A DNA stretch of 64,000 nucleotides from assembly GCF_020382885.2 (NCBI RefSeq), contig NC_058494.1, positions 28,623,225 to 28,687,224 of the forward strand. Reading direction: 5' to 3'. This document shows positions 12,215-22,199 of this stretch, one piece after another; position 1 is the first letter of the stretch, and each line of letters opens with the position of its first letter. The translations under genes and the position numbers were made by a program. This DNA comes from Scatophagus argus (lineage: Eukaryota > Chordata > Actinopteri > Scatophagidae). The notes below the pieces were generated by a model, which ran no database searches, was not told the DNA's origin, and saw only the letters and a list, made by a program, of their open reading frames with translations.

Positions 12215-13556
12215 AGAGCACCAATCAGGACCAAGCGCACAGCATCCCCCAGCTCACTGATGATTGGTTGCTTATGATGTGCAGGAGGCTACCTTCTGAA
12301 TCTGTCCAGCCAGCTCTCTGGTTGGAGCGAGGATCAGAGCCTGTGTCTCCCTCACCTGCAGACAAGAAACACATCAGAGCATGATGTCATCATCTGCAGC
12401 CTGACACTCTTCTTAACATGCTTGTCATCATCTGTAAGATGCTTCCATCATGTTTGTTCTTCCAAGGAGTTGCGATGGAGCCTGTCCATCTGAACACCCA
12501 CCTGGATGTCGAGACACTGCAGCACCGACACACAGAAGGTGGCCGTCTTTCCTGTTCCAGACTGAGACCTGAATAGATCAGAGAGCAGCAGTCAGACAGG
12601 AGCCGTCAGAGCACAGTCACAGCACTGGGGTCAGTTTTTAGGGGTCTTACTGGGCGATGACGTCTCTACCCTTGATGATCTGTTTGATGGCTCTCTGCTG
12701 GATGGCCGACGGCTTCTCAAAACCTGGAACACAAAACATCTGATAAGGACCCTCGGGTGTCTTTAAACCTTTGTCTTCGTCTCTAAGTTCCACCACAGCG
12801 GGTCAGAGGTGTTTAACCACCCTGTTTTTAGAGCACGTCGCCCTCAGATCCAAACAACAGCCTCTCTGCTCTTTTAAGATTTTTATCTTAGAAACACAAG
12901 AATTGGTCATTTGATATATGAAAACAGACTCTGTGTCTCGGCCCTCACGCGCGCCGTTGTGTTTTTCAGCTTGTAAGTCACTAATGTTAATTCCGCTGCA
13001 GTCGCGTATCTGCGGCTAAACCAAAACACAACCTGAACAGCACAGAGTGGAGTTCAGCCAGACGTGCTCCGAGTGGATCTCACCATCATGACTTCACTGA
13101 TGGGCGACGGAGAAGGACTTCAGCTGTATGCGTACGGAGAAGCTCGGCGGTAAAGTGCGCAGCAGCCGAGCGGCTAACGTTAATGCTAACCAAACTGGCG
13201 ATAAACATTATAACAGAACACACTACTTTATAAGTTAGTACAAAACACTATACAAAACCTTAACACAACTGAGCAATTAATAATTTGATCTTTTATTTAC
13301 TCGCGCGAAAAAAGTTAGTTAAAGATGCTAAGGTTACAGTTAGCATTGCTTTAGCATCTGAGCTAACTCTCCCCGTGGAGGCCGCCGGGATCCCCGGCCT
13401 ACCGTAGGCGTAGATGCCGCGTAGCAAGTCCTCTCGTAGACCCATGGTATCGAAGGTGGGGGTGACATCCACCTCCTCGCTGGTCTCAAACTCCACCTTG
13501 GTCATGTCCTCTTCTCTCAGGATCCTCTTTCTACCCTGCGCCCCGGCAGCAGCCAT
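9019..13556 (-). CDS. eif4a3: Eukaryotic initiation factor 4A-III, DEAD-box helicase
   Basis: Complete 406-aa protein in 12 exons (complement): 13403..13556, 12651..12723, 12502..12568, 12293..12355, 12037..12169, 11604..11684, 11169..11310, 10945..11083, 10141..10256, 9926..10033, 9405..9532, 9019..9035. All phases agree. Nearly identical to human EIF4A3 (411 aa); the N-terminus is slightly shorter. Motifs seen: Q-motif Q61, Walker A SGTGKT with K83, DEAD 182-185, SAT 213-215, ARGLD, and HRIGRSGR at 358-365. The C-terminus VADLI comes from a 17-nt last exon. Family role: the RNA-clamping ATPase of the exon junction complex, deposited upstream of spliced junctions in the nucleus, and needed for nonsense-mediated decay. 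Start chosen by the conserved [20 protein letters not shown] that follows. The exon 5 acceptor has a TG/CG repeat instead of a normal pyrimidine tract. Very confident. Confidence 0.98.
12181..12210 (+). repeat. CA microsatellite at the eif4a3 exon 5 acceptor
   Basis: A (CA)n run preceded by CGCGCGTGCG. On the transcribed strand it reads TG repeats then GCGCACGCGCGCAG and the exon. It therefore occupies the position of the polypyrimidine tract. The alternating purine-pyrimidine sequence is of Z-DNA type. Confidence 0.9.
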
Positions 13557-13674
13557 TTGTCTCAGAGGTGTCTATTCGGTTAAACTTACAGAGAATCCGA
13601 TAAAAACTCGAACCTCTTCCGCCGCACTGCTGAGCTAACTGCTAACGGCAAACACGGCCAAAGAAAGAGCGCCG

Positions 13675-13725
13675 CACGTGTCGCGCCGGTGACGTAAGTG
13701 GCAGGCGACAGGGTAGATGACGTCG
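13675..13725 (-). promoter_or_regulatory. eif4a3: eif4a3 proximal promoter with E-box and two CRE-like sites
   Basis: 120-170 bp upstream of the eif4a3 ATG: CACGTG (13675-13680), TGACGTAA (13690-13697) and TGACGTCG (13718-13725). These match the core E-box (USF/MYC type) and CRE/ATF motifs. The region is GC-rich with no TATA box, as usual for a housekeeping gene. Motif matches are seen; binding is inferred. Confidence 0.55.
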
Positions 13726-13970
13726 CATCTAAGATGTAGATTTATCCTGATCTCGTTGTATCTGTTTCTGATTTGTGACCTGTTACTTTCTGATTACATC
13801 AAGACCAGCCCCATGCTCTTTAACCTTTAGTCCCATGGTAGTAAAGCTACAAAACAAATTAAATTCGTTTGTGTGTCAGAGGAAGAATCTTGTTATCCAA
13901 AGCAGAGGGCACATCCGGGTTAGTGTGTGCAGCCGCCTCCCTTTCCGCAGATCAACAGAGCTGACTGTTC

Positions 13971-14236
13971 ATCAGAATCAGAATTGACTTTATTGCCATG
14001 TAAGTGAAGAGGTTTCACATCACTAGGAATTTGTCTTGGTGATTGGTGCATACATAGAACGTAACGAGTAACATATAATAGTAGAATAAAATAAAATAAA
14101 ATAGAATAAGGTAAAACAAAATAAGATAAGCAAAATAAATATGTTCTGGAGGTAGTCCAAAAGTGAGGTAGTACAGAGTGGAAGTATAGTGCAAGTAGGT
14201 GAGGTAAACAGTGCAAATGAACAGCAAGTGGATCAT
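13971..14236 (-). repeat. Retroelement 3' tail (same family as 50605-50895)
   Basis: Begins with CATCAGAATCAGAATTGAC and runs through an AAATA-rich segment to TTTGCACTGTTTACCTCACC read on the minus strand. It is an antisense-oriented copy of the sequence at 50605-50895, with the same order of landmarks. Structure (simple-repeat end, no coding) fits the 3' tail of a LINE or LINE-mobilised SINE. Confidence 0.75.
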
Positions 14237-14239
14237 GAC

Positions 14240-15211
14240 ATGAGCAGAAATCAGTTAAGTAAGAAGGACCCACTGAAGAAGTTGCTTATCTGGTATTCGA
14301 AGCTGCTCAGCGCCCCCTGGTGGCTACACATCATAGTGACACATTTTCACTCCAAAAGCCTTTTTATTGACTGATTATTGATTTCTTCAGCTCAGTGAAG
14401 AAGATACAAGCTGTTAAACACAAACTGATGGCATCACTGCTGTATAGAAACCACGAGTAACACGAGGAGGTCAAAGGTCAGACCTGCCGCAGACTGAGAA
14501 GTCTAAAAGATACAGCTGACTCCCATCAGATAAATCGTCAGGTCTGTTCTGATCCAGATCAGATCAGAAGACTGAAGCTGAATCCAGATCAGATCAGAAG
14601 ACTGAGAAATTCTTCTAATGGCTGAGTGTCCTTATACCAACAGACCAGCTCAAAGTGTGTACTTTACACACTGATGTTCACAGCACAAATACACATCTGT
14701 TATCCTCTGAAAAACGATCAATACTGATCAGATAAAAGCTAATAACTTTATCTTTAGTCAAAACATTTCTTACTTTCTTTTTAAATGTTTGTACAATATC
14801 AAAGTCATCCACGTCAGTGCTTTTTACATTGAAAGTTTCTACTTCAATAGAAACAGGAAGTGGTGTAACATGTTTCTGAAGCTCTTTCAGGGGCTGAAGC
14901 TAAAATCTGATGGAGTTTTTGGGTGAACTGCTCCTTTAAGGAGTATATGTGTGTGTGTCTCTCTCTGACCGAATGTCTCAGCGTTTTGGCACTTTTTGTT
15001 TGTTTAAAATCATAAACTCAAAACAAACCAAAACATTCACAGGACAAAGACTATTCACACACACAGGTGAGTGTGACATCATCAGTACACCTGAACACCA
15101 GCCTGAAGGCATCTTGTCTCTGAATGTCTGCATCATGTGACCACATCAACTTCCTGTAACGTTTTAACTTCTTCTCATAAAATCCACAATCTTTTGTCAA
15201 AATATTCCAAC
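14240..15211. other. Intergenic between eif4a3 and srf
   Basis: Contains a short direct repeat, 'gatccagatcagatcagaagactga' type, in two copies (14550-14605). Otherwise nothing recognised. Part of it may be srf 3' UTR if a distal poly(A) site is used. Confidence 0.45.
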
Positions 15212-15217
15212 TTTATT
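15212..15217 (-). terminator. srf: Candidate srf poly(A) signal
   Basis: AATAAA on the minus strand 124 nt beyond the srf stop codon. Vertebrate srf 3' UTRs are often longer, so a more distal signal (for example near 14363) may be the main one. Confidence 0.35.
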
Positions 15218-15340
15218 CTGGAAGTTTCAGTCTGCTGCTGTTGTTTACATGATGACGAAGCACAAAGTGAAGTAAACAGGAAGTTCACGGCATCATCTCT
15301 TGTGTGCGTGTGCGTGAGTGTCTTGTCAGTTATGTGACAA

Positions 15341-18300
15341 TCAGTCCTCTTTGGATTGGTGGACGTCCAGACTGACGACCTGCAGCTCCGTCAGGTTGCT
15401 GCTGCTGCTCTGCTGGCTGATCACCATCTGAACGACAAACACAGACAACAGGAGTCACTGCAGCAGTACTGTAGTACTTCAGTGGCGGAGCAGTAGTAGT
15501 AGCAGTATTGTGAGTAGTACCGGGTGGAGCTGGACAGCAGACACTGGGATCTGAGTGGCAACGGGAGGAAGTGAGGTGAGGAAGACCTGCGGCAGAGAGC
15601 CTGAAAGAAAACAGACCGTAAAGCAAACAGATCAACAAACAACAAGGACATATGGTCAAGGTAACCACAGAAACAGAGCTGTACCAGGGTCATGTGACTG
15701 GGCGTGGCCTGTCGGAGGGAAAGTGTTGAGGACGGTGAGGCTGCCGTCGGCCAGTGAGGGCGTCGGTGCAGCATACATGACGGTGTGGCCGCCGGGGTAC
15801 ATCATGTGACCTGCCACTGAGGAGGAGGAGGACGAGGGAGAAGAAGAGGAGGAGGAGGCGGCGGCGACGGAGGCAGGAAGAGCAGCTGCAGGCACACAGA
15901 CAGACAGATTAAAGTGATGAGGTTCTGATGTTTGAAACCGTTTCCTCCTGTGCTTCTGCTGTCCTCTGATTGGTTGGTGTCCGAGTGCTGAGGACGAGGC
16001 CACGGCCTCTTGCCTCACTCTGACAGGATGTTTGTATTTACTGTTTATTACTATCGACGCTGGCTCACAGCAGGACTAAATACTTCCCACTGCCAAGGAG
16101 TGGACAATGTTTCCACAGCAACGCACCCTGATGGGATGAGAGCGATCGTCCAGGTATTAGCCAAAGCCCCAGGTGTTTCCAGAGTTACAGCTTCAGATAA
16201 ACCTCACATTTTGACACAAAAGTATAAATGAATTTGGGGAGCAACAGACGTGAAAACTCTGTTCAGATCACGTCAGGGTTTATGTGCTGCTTTGGTTCCG
16301 GTGGGTCACCAGCGTAATGATCACTGACACGGTCCTGTGGTCTCTCACAGGTCGACCCACAGCCAAGGCAGCAGATATCTGACTGCAGTCTCACGGTCTC
16401 CCAACACGCCCAGAGACACCAGCGAACACCTGAAATCGCAGACTGGACGTCGCTTATCGCGCTTCAGAACAAAATCCGCACACGCCAGAATCTTATACCC
16501 CGCCTTCCTGAGGCCTGGTACTGCTGCGGGATCCTGAGCCCTCTATGGCTGCCCTCGGCTCGAGGCCTCTGCCTGTTAAAAGGAAGTTTTTCCTCTCCAC
16601 TGTGGCCAAATGCTTCCTCAGTGTGGGGTTTTGCCCTGGGACCTGTTTCTCTCTCATTCTCTTATTTTTGTTGAATGTTTACACACCTGTAAAGTGTCTT
16701 GAGATAACTCTGTTATGAATTGGCACTTTAAATAAAACTGAATTCAACTGAACTGAAATTGAACTGAAGCACATGCAGGAAGTGTTTACCACACTTCTGC
16801 TGAACCATGGTCTTACCTGTGGAGGATGTGGGATTGTGGATGTCAGAGATGCTCTGATTGGTGGAGGTTTGCTGACTGCTGGTCTGCACCTGAAAGGTCT
16901 GTAGGTGCTGGGAGACTCCGCCTCCTGCTGATCACACAGGTGAGCAACATGACAACATCAGTGATTTGAAGATGAGCAGCAGAGCAGGAAGTTGATGACA
17001 CAGAATGTGACCACATGAGGAATGTAACGTGCATGAGGACAGACTCCATTCAGGTCAGACTAAAAAGGTGGGCTCTCTGTTAGCACACCTGAGAGTATGA
17101 GCTCAGGAAAAGATACTCCTGTGAGACCACACACACACACACACACACGTCACGCGCCACACGCCCCACACACACACACACACTCTGTCTCTCTCTCAGG
17201 TGGGCAGAGGGCGTGGCTGTGTGCTGACCTGACAGTGACACGGTGGCGGGGAGGCGAAGCAGCGTGGTCGGCTGTGTGGGCGGAGCGTGCAGTGTGGCAG
17301 TGGGGCCAGGGGCCACGGGGCCCTGGATGGCCAGAGGTTGGCCCTGCAGCTGGCTGAGGGGGATGGTGTGTGTGCCAGGGGCCAGTGAGGCACCTGTGGA
17401 CAGGTGAGGGAGGGGACGGGGCCAGAGACAGGTTAGCTGCTAACAAAATGAACACAAGCAGAGAGCTGAGAGGTCAGTCAAAGAGTTAAAGCAAGGCGTC
17501 TGGACTTGTGAAGATTTGGCTCGAAGACGTTTCACTGCTAATCCAAGCAGCTTCATCAGTTCTGAAGCCAGTCGACAGCCAGTCGTTAGACTCAGAGGGC
17601 CATCACTGGCAGTCAAACTACATAGACAAATTTGCAGGACTATCAGATCCTTTGTTTTAGTTACTTTCACTTAGTCACTCCCACTGAGGTGTATATATTT
17701 GTTCCCCACCAGAACTGATGAAGCTGCTTGGATTAGCAGTGAAACGTCTTCAAGTCAAATCTTCACAAGTCCAGACGCCTTGCTTTAACTCTTTGAGTGA
17801 ATATGACCTGGATGAGTGAGAATCTCCACAGATAAGAGCTGAGAGGTGTTTTTACAGTGAGCATGGACAAAAGTATGTGGACAGCAGAGCATTATGTGGC
17901 GGCAGAACATTAAGGAGCTCGTGACAGGGAAGAGGAAGCGCTAGATGAGGTATCAGCAAGGACACGAGTCTGTGGAAATGGAGACGTGTCGGCCATCTTT
18001 ATGTAATAAATTCTGGTATCAGAATAGGAATGTCTGTGTCCATCCTCCTACCTGACATTAAGGTGAAGCCTCCAGGTAGCACAACACCAGCTGATGTCTT
18101 TAGCACCGTTCCATTGGTGGAGGGGGAGGGCTGCCAAGAGGCGGCGCTGGTCTGCACCTGCATGGACACTGAGGACGAAGAGGAGGCTGAAGAGCAGGCG
18201 GAGGAGGAGGAGGATGGTGTAGACTGTGTGGTGCTGGGCAGGTTGGACATAGTGAACACTGGTTTGATCAGCTCCTGCAGGGAGAGACGGACAGAAAGGA

Positions 18301-19356
18301 CGACGCTGAGACACAACAACAAAAAAAAAACAACACTTGAATCTCAGCAGCCAATCAGAATCAACTGCATCACCTGAATCCTCCTGTGTTACCTTGGCAA
18401 CCTCAGAGCAGCCGTCAGCCTCAGACACCTGGTAGGTGAGGTCGGTCTCCTCGAAGCCTGTGGCACTCATCCTCTGGTCGGAGGAGGGGTCGGAGCGGGG
18501 CGGGGAGTCCGGGGAGTTGAGGCAGGTCTGGATCAGAGCTTTGCCCGTCTCCGAGGTGATCATGGGCTGCAACTTCCTGGTGGCAAAGGTGTACACGTGG
18601 CCCGTCTCACTGGCGACCAGCAGCAACACCTGAGTCCCGGTCAGCGTGGACAACTCGTACGCCTGCAGGAGAGACAGCACACTGAGGGACGCTGCAACCT
18701 TCATTCACAGGTGAGTCAGTGAAGGCACAGACAGAGACAGCCACAGACAGACAGTCACACCTGCTCTACAACACTCACTTCCTGACGGACAATTGCTGCT
18801 CGACTTGGGTTGCAGAGATTTGTGAAGTGTATTTCTACGGTCATTTTCAGATATCAAAGATGGCAGTCCAACGTTTCTGCTCTGGTGCTTTGCTGGCTCT
18901 GTAGGTCTAACCTACTGCATCCAACTGCTCTTCTTGACAATACCTGTCCTACTCTGCCTCTGATTGGTTGCCTCGATTGAGGAATGACATCAGGGTGAAC
19001 CAATCAGAGGTGGTGGTTACAAACACTTCCTGTATCAGCTGGCACCAACTGACTGCGTCCTCTGCACTTCACATCATCACACGCCCAGCACACCTCAGCT
19101 CAGCTGTGGCCACCACGTTCTCTGTTAGGGGGGATTCACAGTGAAAACAGGCCTGCATTAGTGGGCGTGTTGTTCAGGTAAGGTGGTCTCAGGTGAGACA
19201 ATGAAATATGAACTGAGAAGTCCAGTCGGGATGAAATGTTAATCAGACACCACAGCGATGAACGTTCTGCTGATGGCCATGGAGGTCGACAGGCTTGTGT
19301 GCATGTATGTGTGGTATGTGTGTGCATGTGTGTGTTTGTGTTGTGTGTTGTGTGTG

Positions 19357-19394
<38 letters not shown>

Positions 19395-20303
19395 AGGGGC
19401 AGGAGGTGAGCCTGCCGTCATGAGGTGAGACGAAGGATCCATGTGTTCACAACTTTAATACTGAAGCTGATGAATGTAGAGTTTGTCCTAAAGACTATGG
19501 ACGCCGATGAGCAGTTCAATATGACATCATGGTTCATTTCCTCTTCTGCATCATCATTCATCTGAATGTGTGGAGACTGAAGCTGTGCAGTGGACGCACG
19601 AAGCAGCAGAAAATACATTTCAAGTACCTGAAAGTTGTAGTGAAGAGCAGTACTTGTATACATCTACTGAGTCCCATACATAACACGTTGACATGTCCAA
19701 CGTGTACACAGCAAGGAGGTCTGATCAGTGATCAATGAGCACATTATTAACGTTATTCCTTTGATCAGTGTCTGTAACAGAAATGTTCTGTAATCACTCT
19801 GAGACCACGTGACCTCGGCTGTGTTTACCTGTCACACTCACCTTCTTCATGATCCCGGTCTTTCTCTTGCTGAAGGTTGTGTAGCGCCTCAGCTTGTTGT
19901 CTATGAATTCCATCTTGATCTTGACTCTTCCTCTGGTTTTCTTGCCCGGTTTGGCGCCTGGCACCACCGGGCTGACCCCACCGTAACCCCCGCTCAGACC
20001 TCCAGAGGTGGGCGCTGACTGATGTCCGACTTCCCTCTCGCTCCTCTCCCGCTTCACTCCCCTCCTCTCCCCGCCTGAACCTGCCGTGTCTTCGTCATCC
20101 CCGGAGTCAGAGTCCTGCTCGGAGCCGCTGTAAACCACCTCGGGACCGTATTCCCTGTCGTCAAACTGGCCTCCGTGGGTCTCGGAGGCTGTGACAGTTA
20201 CCGGTGCGGCCGTGTTCACTGAGAGGCTGTTGAGTCCGGTCCCGTTGCCCGCTCGCCCGGTTCCGGTTCTGGTTCCCATTCCGGCGCCGCTCCCCGCCAG
20301 CAT
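15341..20303 (-). CDS. srf: Serum response factor, MADS-box transcription factor
   Basis: Complete model, 531 aa, eight coding exons (complement): 19842..20303, 18393..18662, 18052..18274, 17229..17393, 16817..16924, 15685..15885, 15521..15600, 15341..15427; phases all agree. The MADS box (about residues 124-180) is essentially invariant: GRVKIKMEFIDNKLRRYTTF then AYELSTLTGTQVLLLVASET. The SAM extension with MITSETGKALIQTCLNSPD follows, then a Ser/Thr/Gln-rich activation region ending in SNLTELQVV as in human SRF (508 aa). Family role: nuclear dimer binding CC(A/T)6GG boxes and recruiting TCF or MRTF cofactors for immediate-early, actin and muscle genes. The N-terminus is Gly-rich and divergent with an acidic stretch (EQDSDSGDDED). 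Exon 5 has a NAGNAG acceptor (16924 or 16927), giving one optional alanine. Teleosts may have two srf paralogues; which one this is cannot be told. Confidence 0.97.
16540..16768 (+). mobile_element. L2-type LINE 3' tail
   Basis: Within srf intron 5. The signature run GGCTCGAGGCCTCTGCC, a TTTTTCCTCTCCACTGT core, 'aagtgtcttgagataact' and a terminal (ATTGAACTGA)n-like end match the tail of the L2 element at 35790-38215. 5'-truncated and non-coding. Confidence 0.8.
17103..17183 (+). repeat. CA microsatellites in srf intron 4
   Basis: Two (CA)n runs interrupted by GTCACGCGCCACACGCCCCA. On the transcribed strand these are TG repeats starting about 45 nt after the exon 4 donor. Confidence 0.85.
17478..17796. 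mobile_element. Inverted-repeat element (MITE-like) in srf intron 3
   Basis: Left arm from 17478 and right arm ending at 17796 are reverse complements over about 85 bp (landmarks GCAAGGCGTCTGGACTTGTG and GAAGACGTTTCACTGCTAAT), with a few mismatches, around an approximately 140-bp centre. There is no coding capacity. A related fragment (GAAGACGTTTCACCTCTCAT) occurs at 55146-55190, so this is a dispersed family. No clear target-site duplication was found, so the mechanism is uncertain. Confidence 0.75.
19330..19393 (+). repeat. GT microsatellite in srf intron 1
   Basis: Imperfect then perfect (GT)n run in the intron between srf exons 1 and 2. Confidence 0.9.
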
Positions 20304-20732
20304 TCTTTGCTGGATCCCCTATCTGATCGGGGCCTAAACCCCCTCCGCCCCCCAGCGATCCAAATCGCCTGTGCTGATGGTGTAAACACCGACACTGGCC
20401 CGGGGCTCCAAGCTCCCGGACAGAATCAGCTAACCGCTGTCGCTGTGCACCGCTAGCTGCACGGCTAGTTGAGCTAACTAGCTAACAGTTACAGATAGCA
20501 GCATTCAGCGGCTACTTTAGCAACAAGTCAAGCTATCTGTCATCAGGAAACTCCGTAAATCACCAAGAGTTGAGGCGGAGCAGCCTAACTCTAACCCTAA
20601 CATCAGATGGAAGACCAGCAGACACTCCATGCATTAAATATGATCCGATTTTACGAATAACAATGAGTAAAGTTATAAAGTTGTAATTTTGTACAGTGAT
20701 CAGTAAGGCCCGGCCCACACAAACACTCCGCT

Positions 20733-21021
20733 CCACATAAGGAAGTGACGAATAGCACCCGAACATATCCTTCCTCTTTGGAATATAGTTCTACATACTG
20801 GACAAAGTATTTTCATCCTCCTTCTTTAAAATATCATGTCTTTGATAAGAAACCCTACATGAATGTATTCTACACGAGCCATTACAGAAAAGGTGTGAAT
20901 TTAATGGAGGCTGTGCGCAGTGATACCAAACACGACGTGTTGTTTGGGACATGCAGGGAAACTACTTTCCTCCAAATAAAGGAACGTGTTTCCTTTTATG
21001 GCGCTGCCTCTCCTTATTTGG
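20733..21021 (-). promoter_or_regulatory. srf: CArG-box cluster upstream of srf
   Basis: Two consensus CArG boxes, CCTTTTATGG (20992-21001) and CCTTATTTGG (21012-21021), lie 10 bp apart. A near-consensus CCAAATAAAGG (20971-20981) lies beside them. CCACATAAGG (20733-20742, one mismatch) is directly followed by an ETS core GGAAGTG. They are 430-720 bp upstream of the srf ATG. Mammalian SRF promoters are known to be autoregulated through CArG boxes, so a similar loop is inferred. Motifs are seen; binding is not shown. Confidence 0.6.
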
Positions 21022-21304
21022 GCAATCATTTGTCTCCAGCAGAACTTCACGCTCAAAACTACAAACACGCGTGGAAATGAAAAACGACGAGAAGAAGCGT
21101 GCGTGATTCTGGGTTAACTCGTGTAAACCCACAAGGACCACAATCACTGCCGTGTTGTCGGGCTCAGCCGCCTGTCGGAGCTGTGGACGCTAAAAACTCA
21201 CGGTCAGAAAGCCGCACATCACGACGGCCATGACGGTGTAATAAAACACTCCTGAGGCTGCAGGACGAGCTGCTCTCATCAGTAGATTAAACACACAGTC
21301 AATT

Positions 21305-21515
21305 TCAGTTTCAATGCAGTTTATTTATGTAGCACCAATTCACAACTAAAGTTAACTCATGACACTTTCCAATTACAGCAGGTTGAGACCAAACTCTTTC
21401 ATTAAATTTTATAATACAGAGAAGCCAACATTCCCCCATGAGCAACAGTGGAGGGAAACACTGACTTTTAGAAGGCAGAAACCTCAGAGCAGACCCCAAC
21501 TCAATGTGGACGGCC
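21305..21515 (-). mobile_element. L2-type LINE 3' tail
   Basis: Minus-orientation copy of the L2 tail: GTAGCACCAATTCACAAC, 'ctcatgacactttccaatt', 'gaccaaactcttt', 'cattcccccatgagca' and a closing GGCGGCC-like end. It matches 58893-59072 and the reverse of 37990-38210. Confidence 0.8.
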
Positions 21516-21518
21516 AGA

Positions 21519-21523
21519 GAGAC

Positions 21524-21594
<71 letters not shown>

Positions 21595-21602
21595 GAGAGA
21601 GA
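21519..21602 (+). repeat. GA-rich microsatellite
   Basis: (GA)n with GACA interruptions, directly attached to the end of the L2 tail; the same CT-rich run occurs in the L2 copy near 37950-37980, so it is part of that element. Confidence 0.85.
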
Positions 21603-21849
21603 TTATGATTATATGACATTTTATATGAAGGTCTGTTCACTCCCCTCCCCTCAGGCTGGAGGTACAGGAGTGTGAAGTGCAGGACCACCAGACTCAGGAA
21701 GTCTTTGTTTCCCTCCACCATCCGAATCCTCGGCAGCTGACTGGAGTCTGTAATGATGGACATACTGACTGTTTACATCCAGTAACACAGTAACTGCATT
21801 ATGGTCTGCTGTTCCTTAATATTCAATAATTGCATGTGAACCCTGCTGT

Positions 21850-22165
21850 TTACCTTCTGACACTTCCTGCACCATCAGTCATTCTCTGCTGAATGTTGCA
21901 CACCAGCTGACGTAGCACACATGCACATTTCTGTGTATAGCTTTACTCTTACCTTCTTATTCATAGTTTATATTTTATGTTTACTTGTGCATGCTCTTTT
22001 CAAATTGCCTATTTTGTTAAATTATTGCATTTTATTTAATATATCTTCAACTTTTTATAGAATTCAGTGTGGACAGCAAAGTAAGAATTTCACTGTACAT
22101 GCAAACTGTTTCGTTACTCTGCATATGACAATGAAAAGCTTTGAATCTTTGAGTGGGCATAAAAT
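21850..22165 (+). repeat. Retroelement 3' tail-like segment
   Basis: AT-rich segment containing 'gtaagaatttcactgtacatgc' and 'gacaatgaaaagctttgaat', a pattern shared with the LINE tail at 25470-25520 ('aagaatttcactgcacattg'). No coding. Family not assigned. Confidence 0.5.
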
Positions 22166-22199
22166 AACAGTTACTGTGAGAACAAAATAAAAACACTAA

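Noticed and set aside
18048-18704. Treating the 218-aa frame as one exon
   Set aside because: It reads through an intron; srf exons 18393-18662 and 18052-18274 are in different frames with clear splice sites.
20745-21080. 111-aa plus-strand frame upstream of srf
   Set aside because: No similarity recognised; it overlaps the CArG promoter region and lacks splice or context support.
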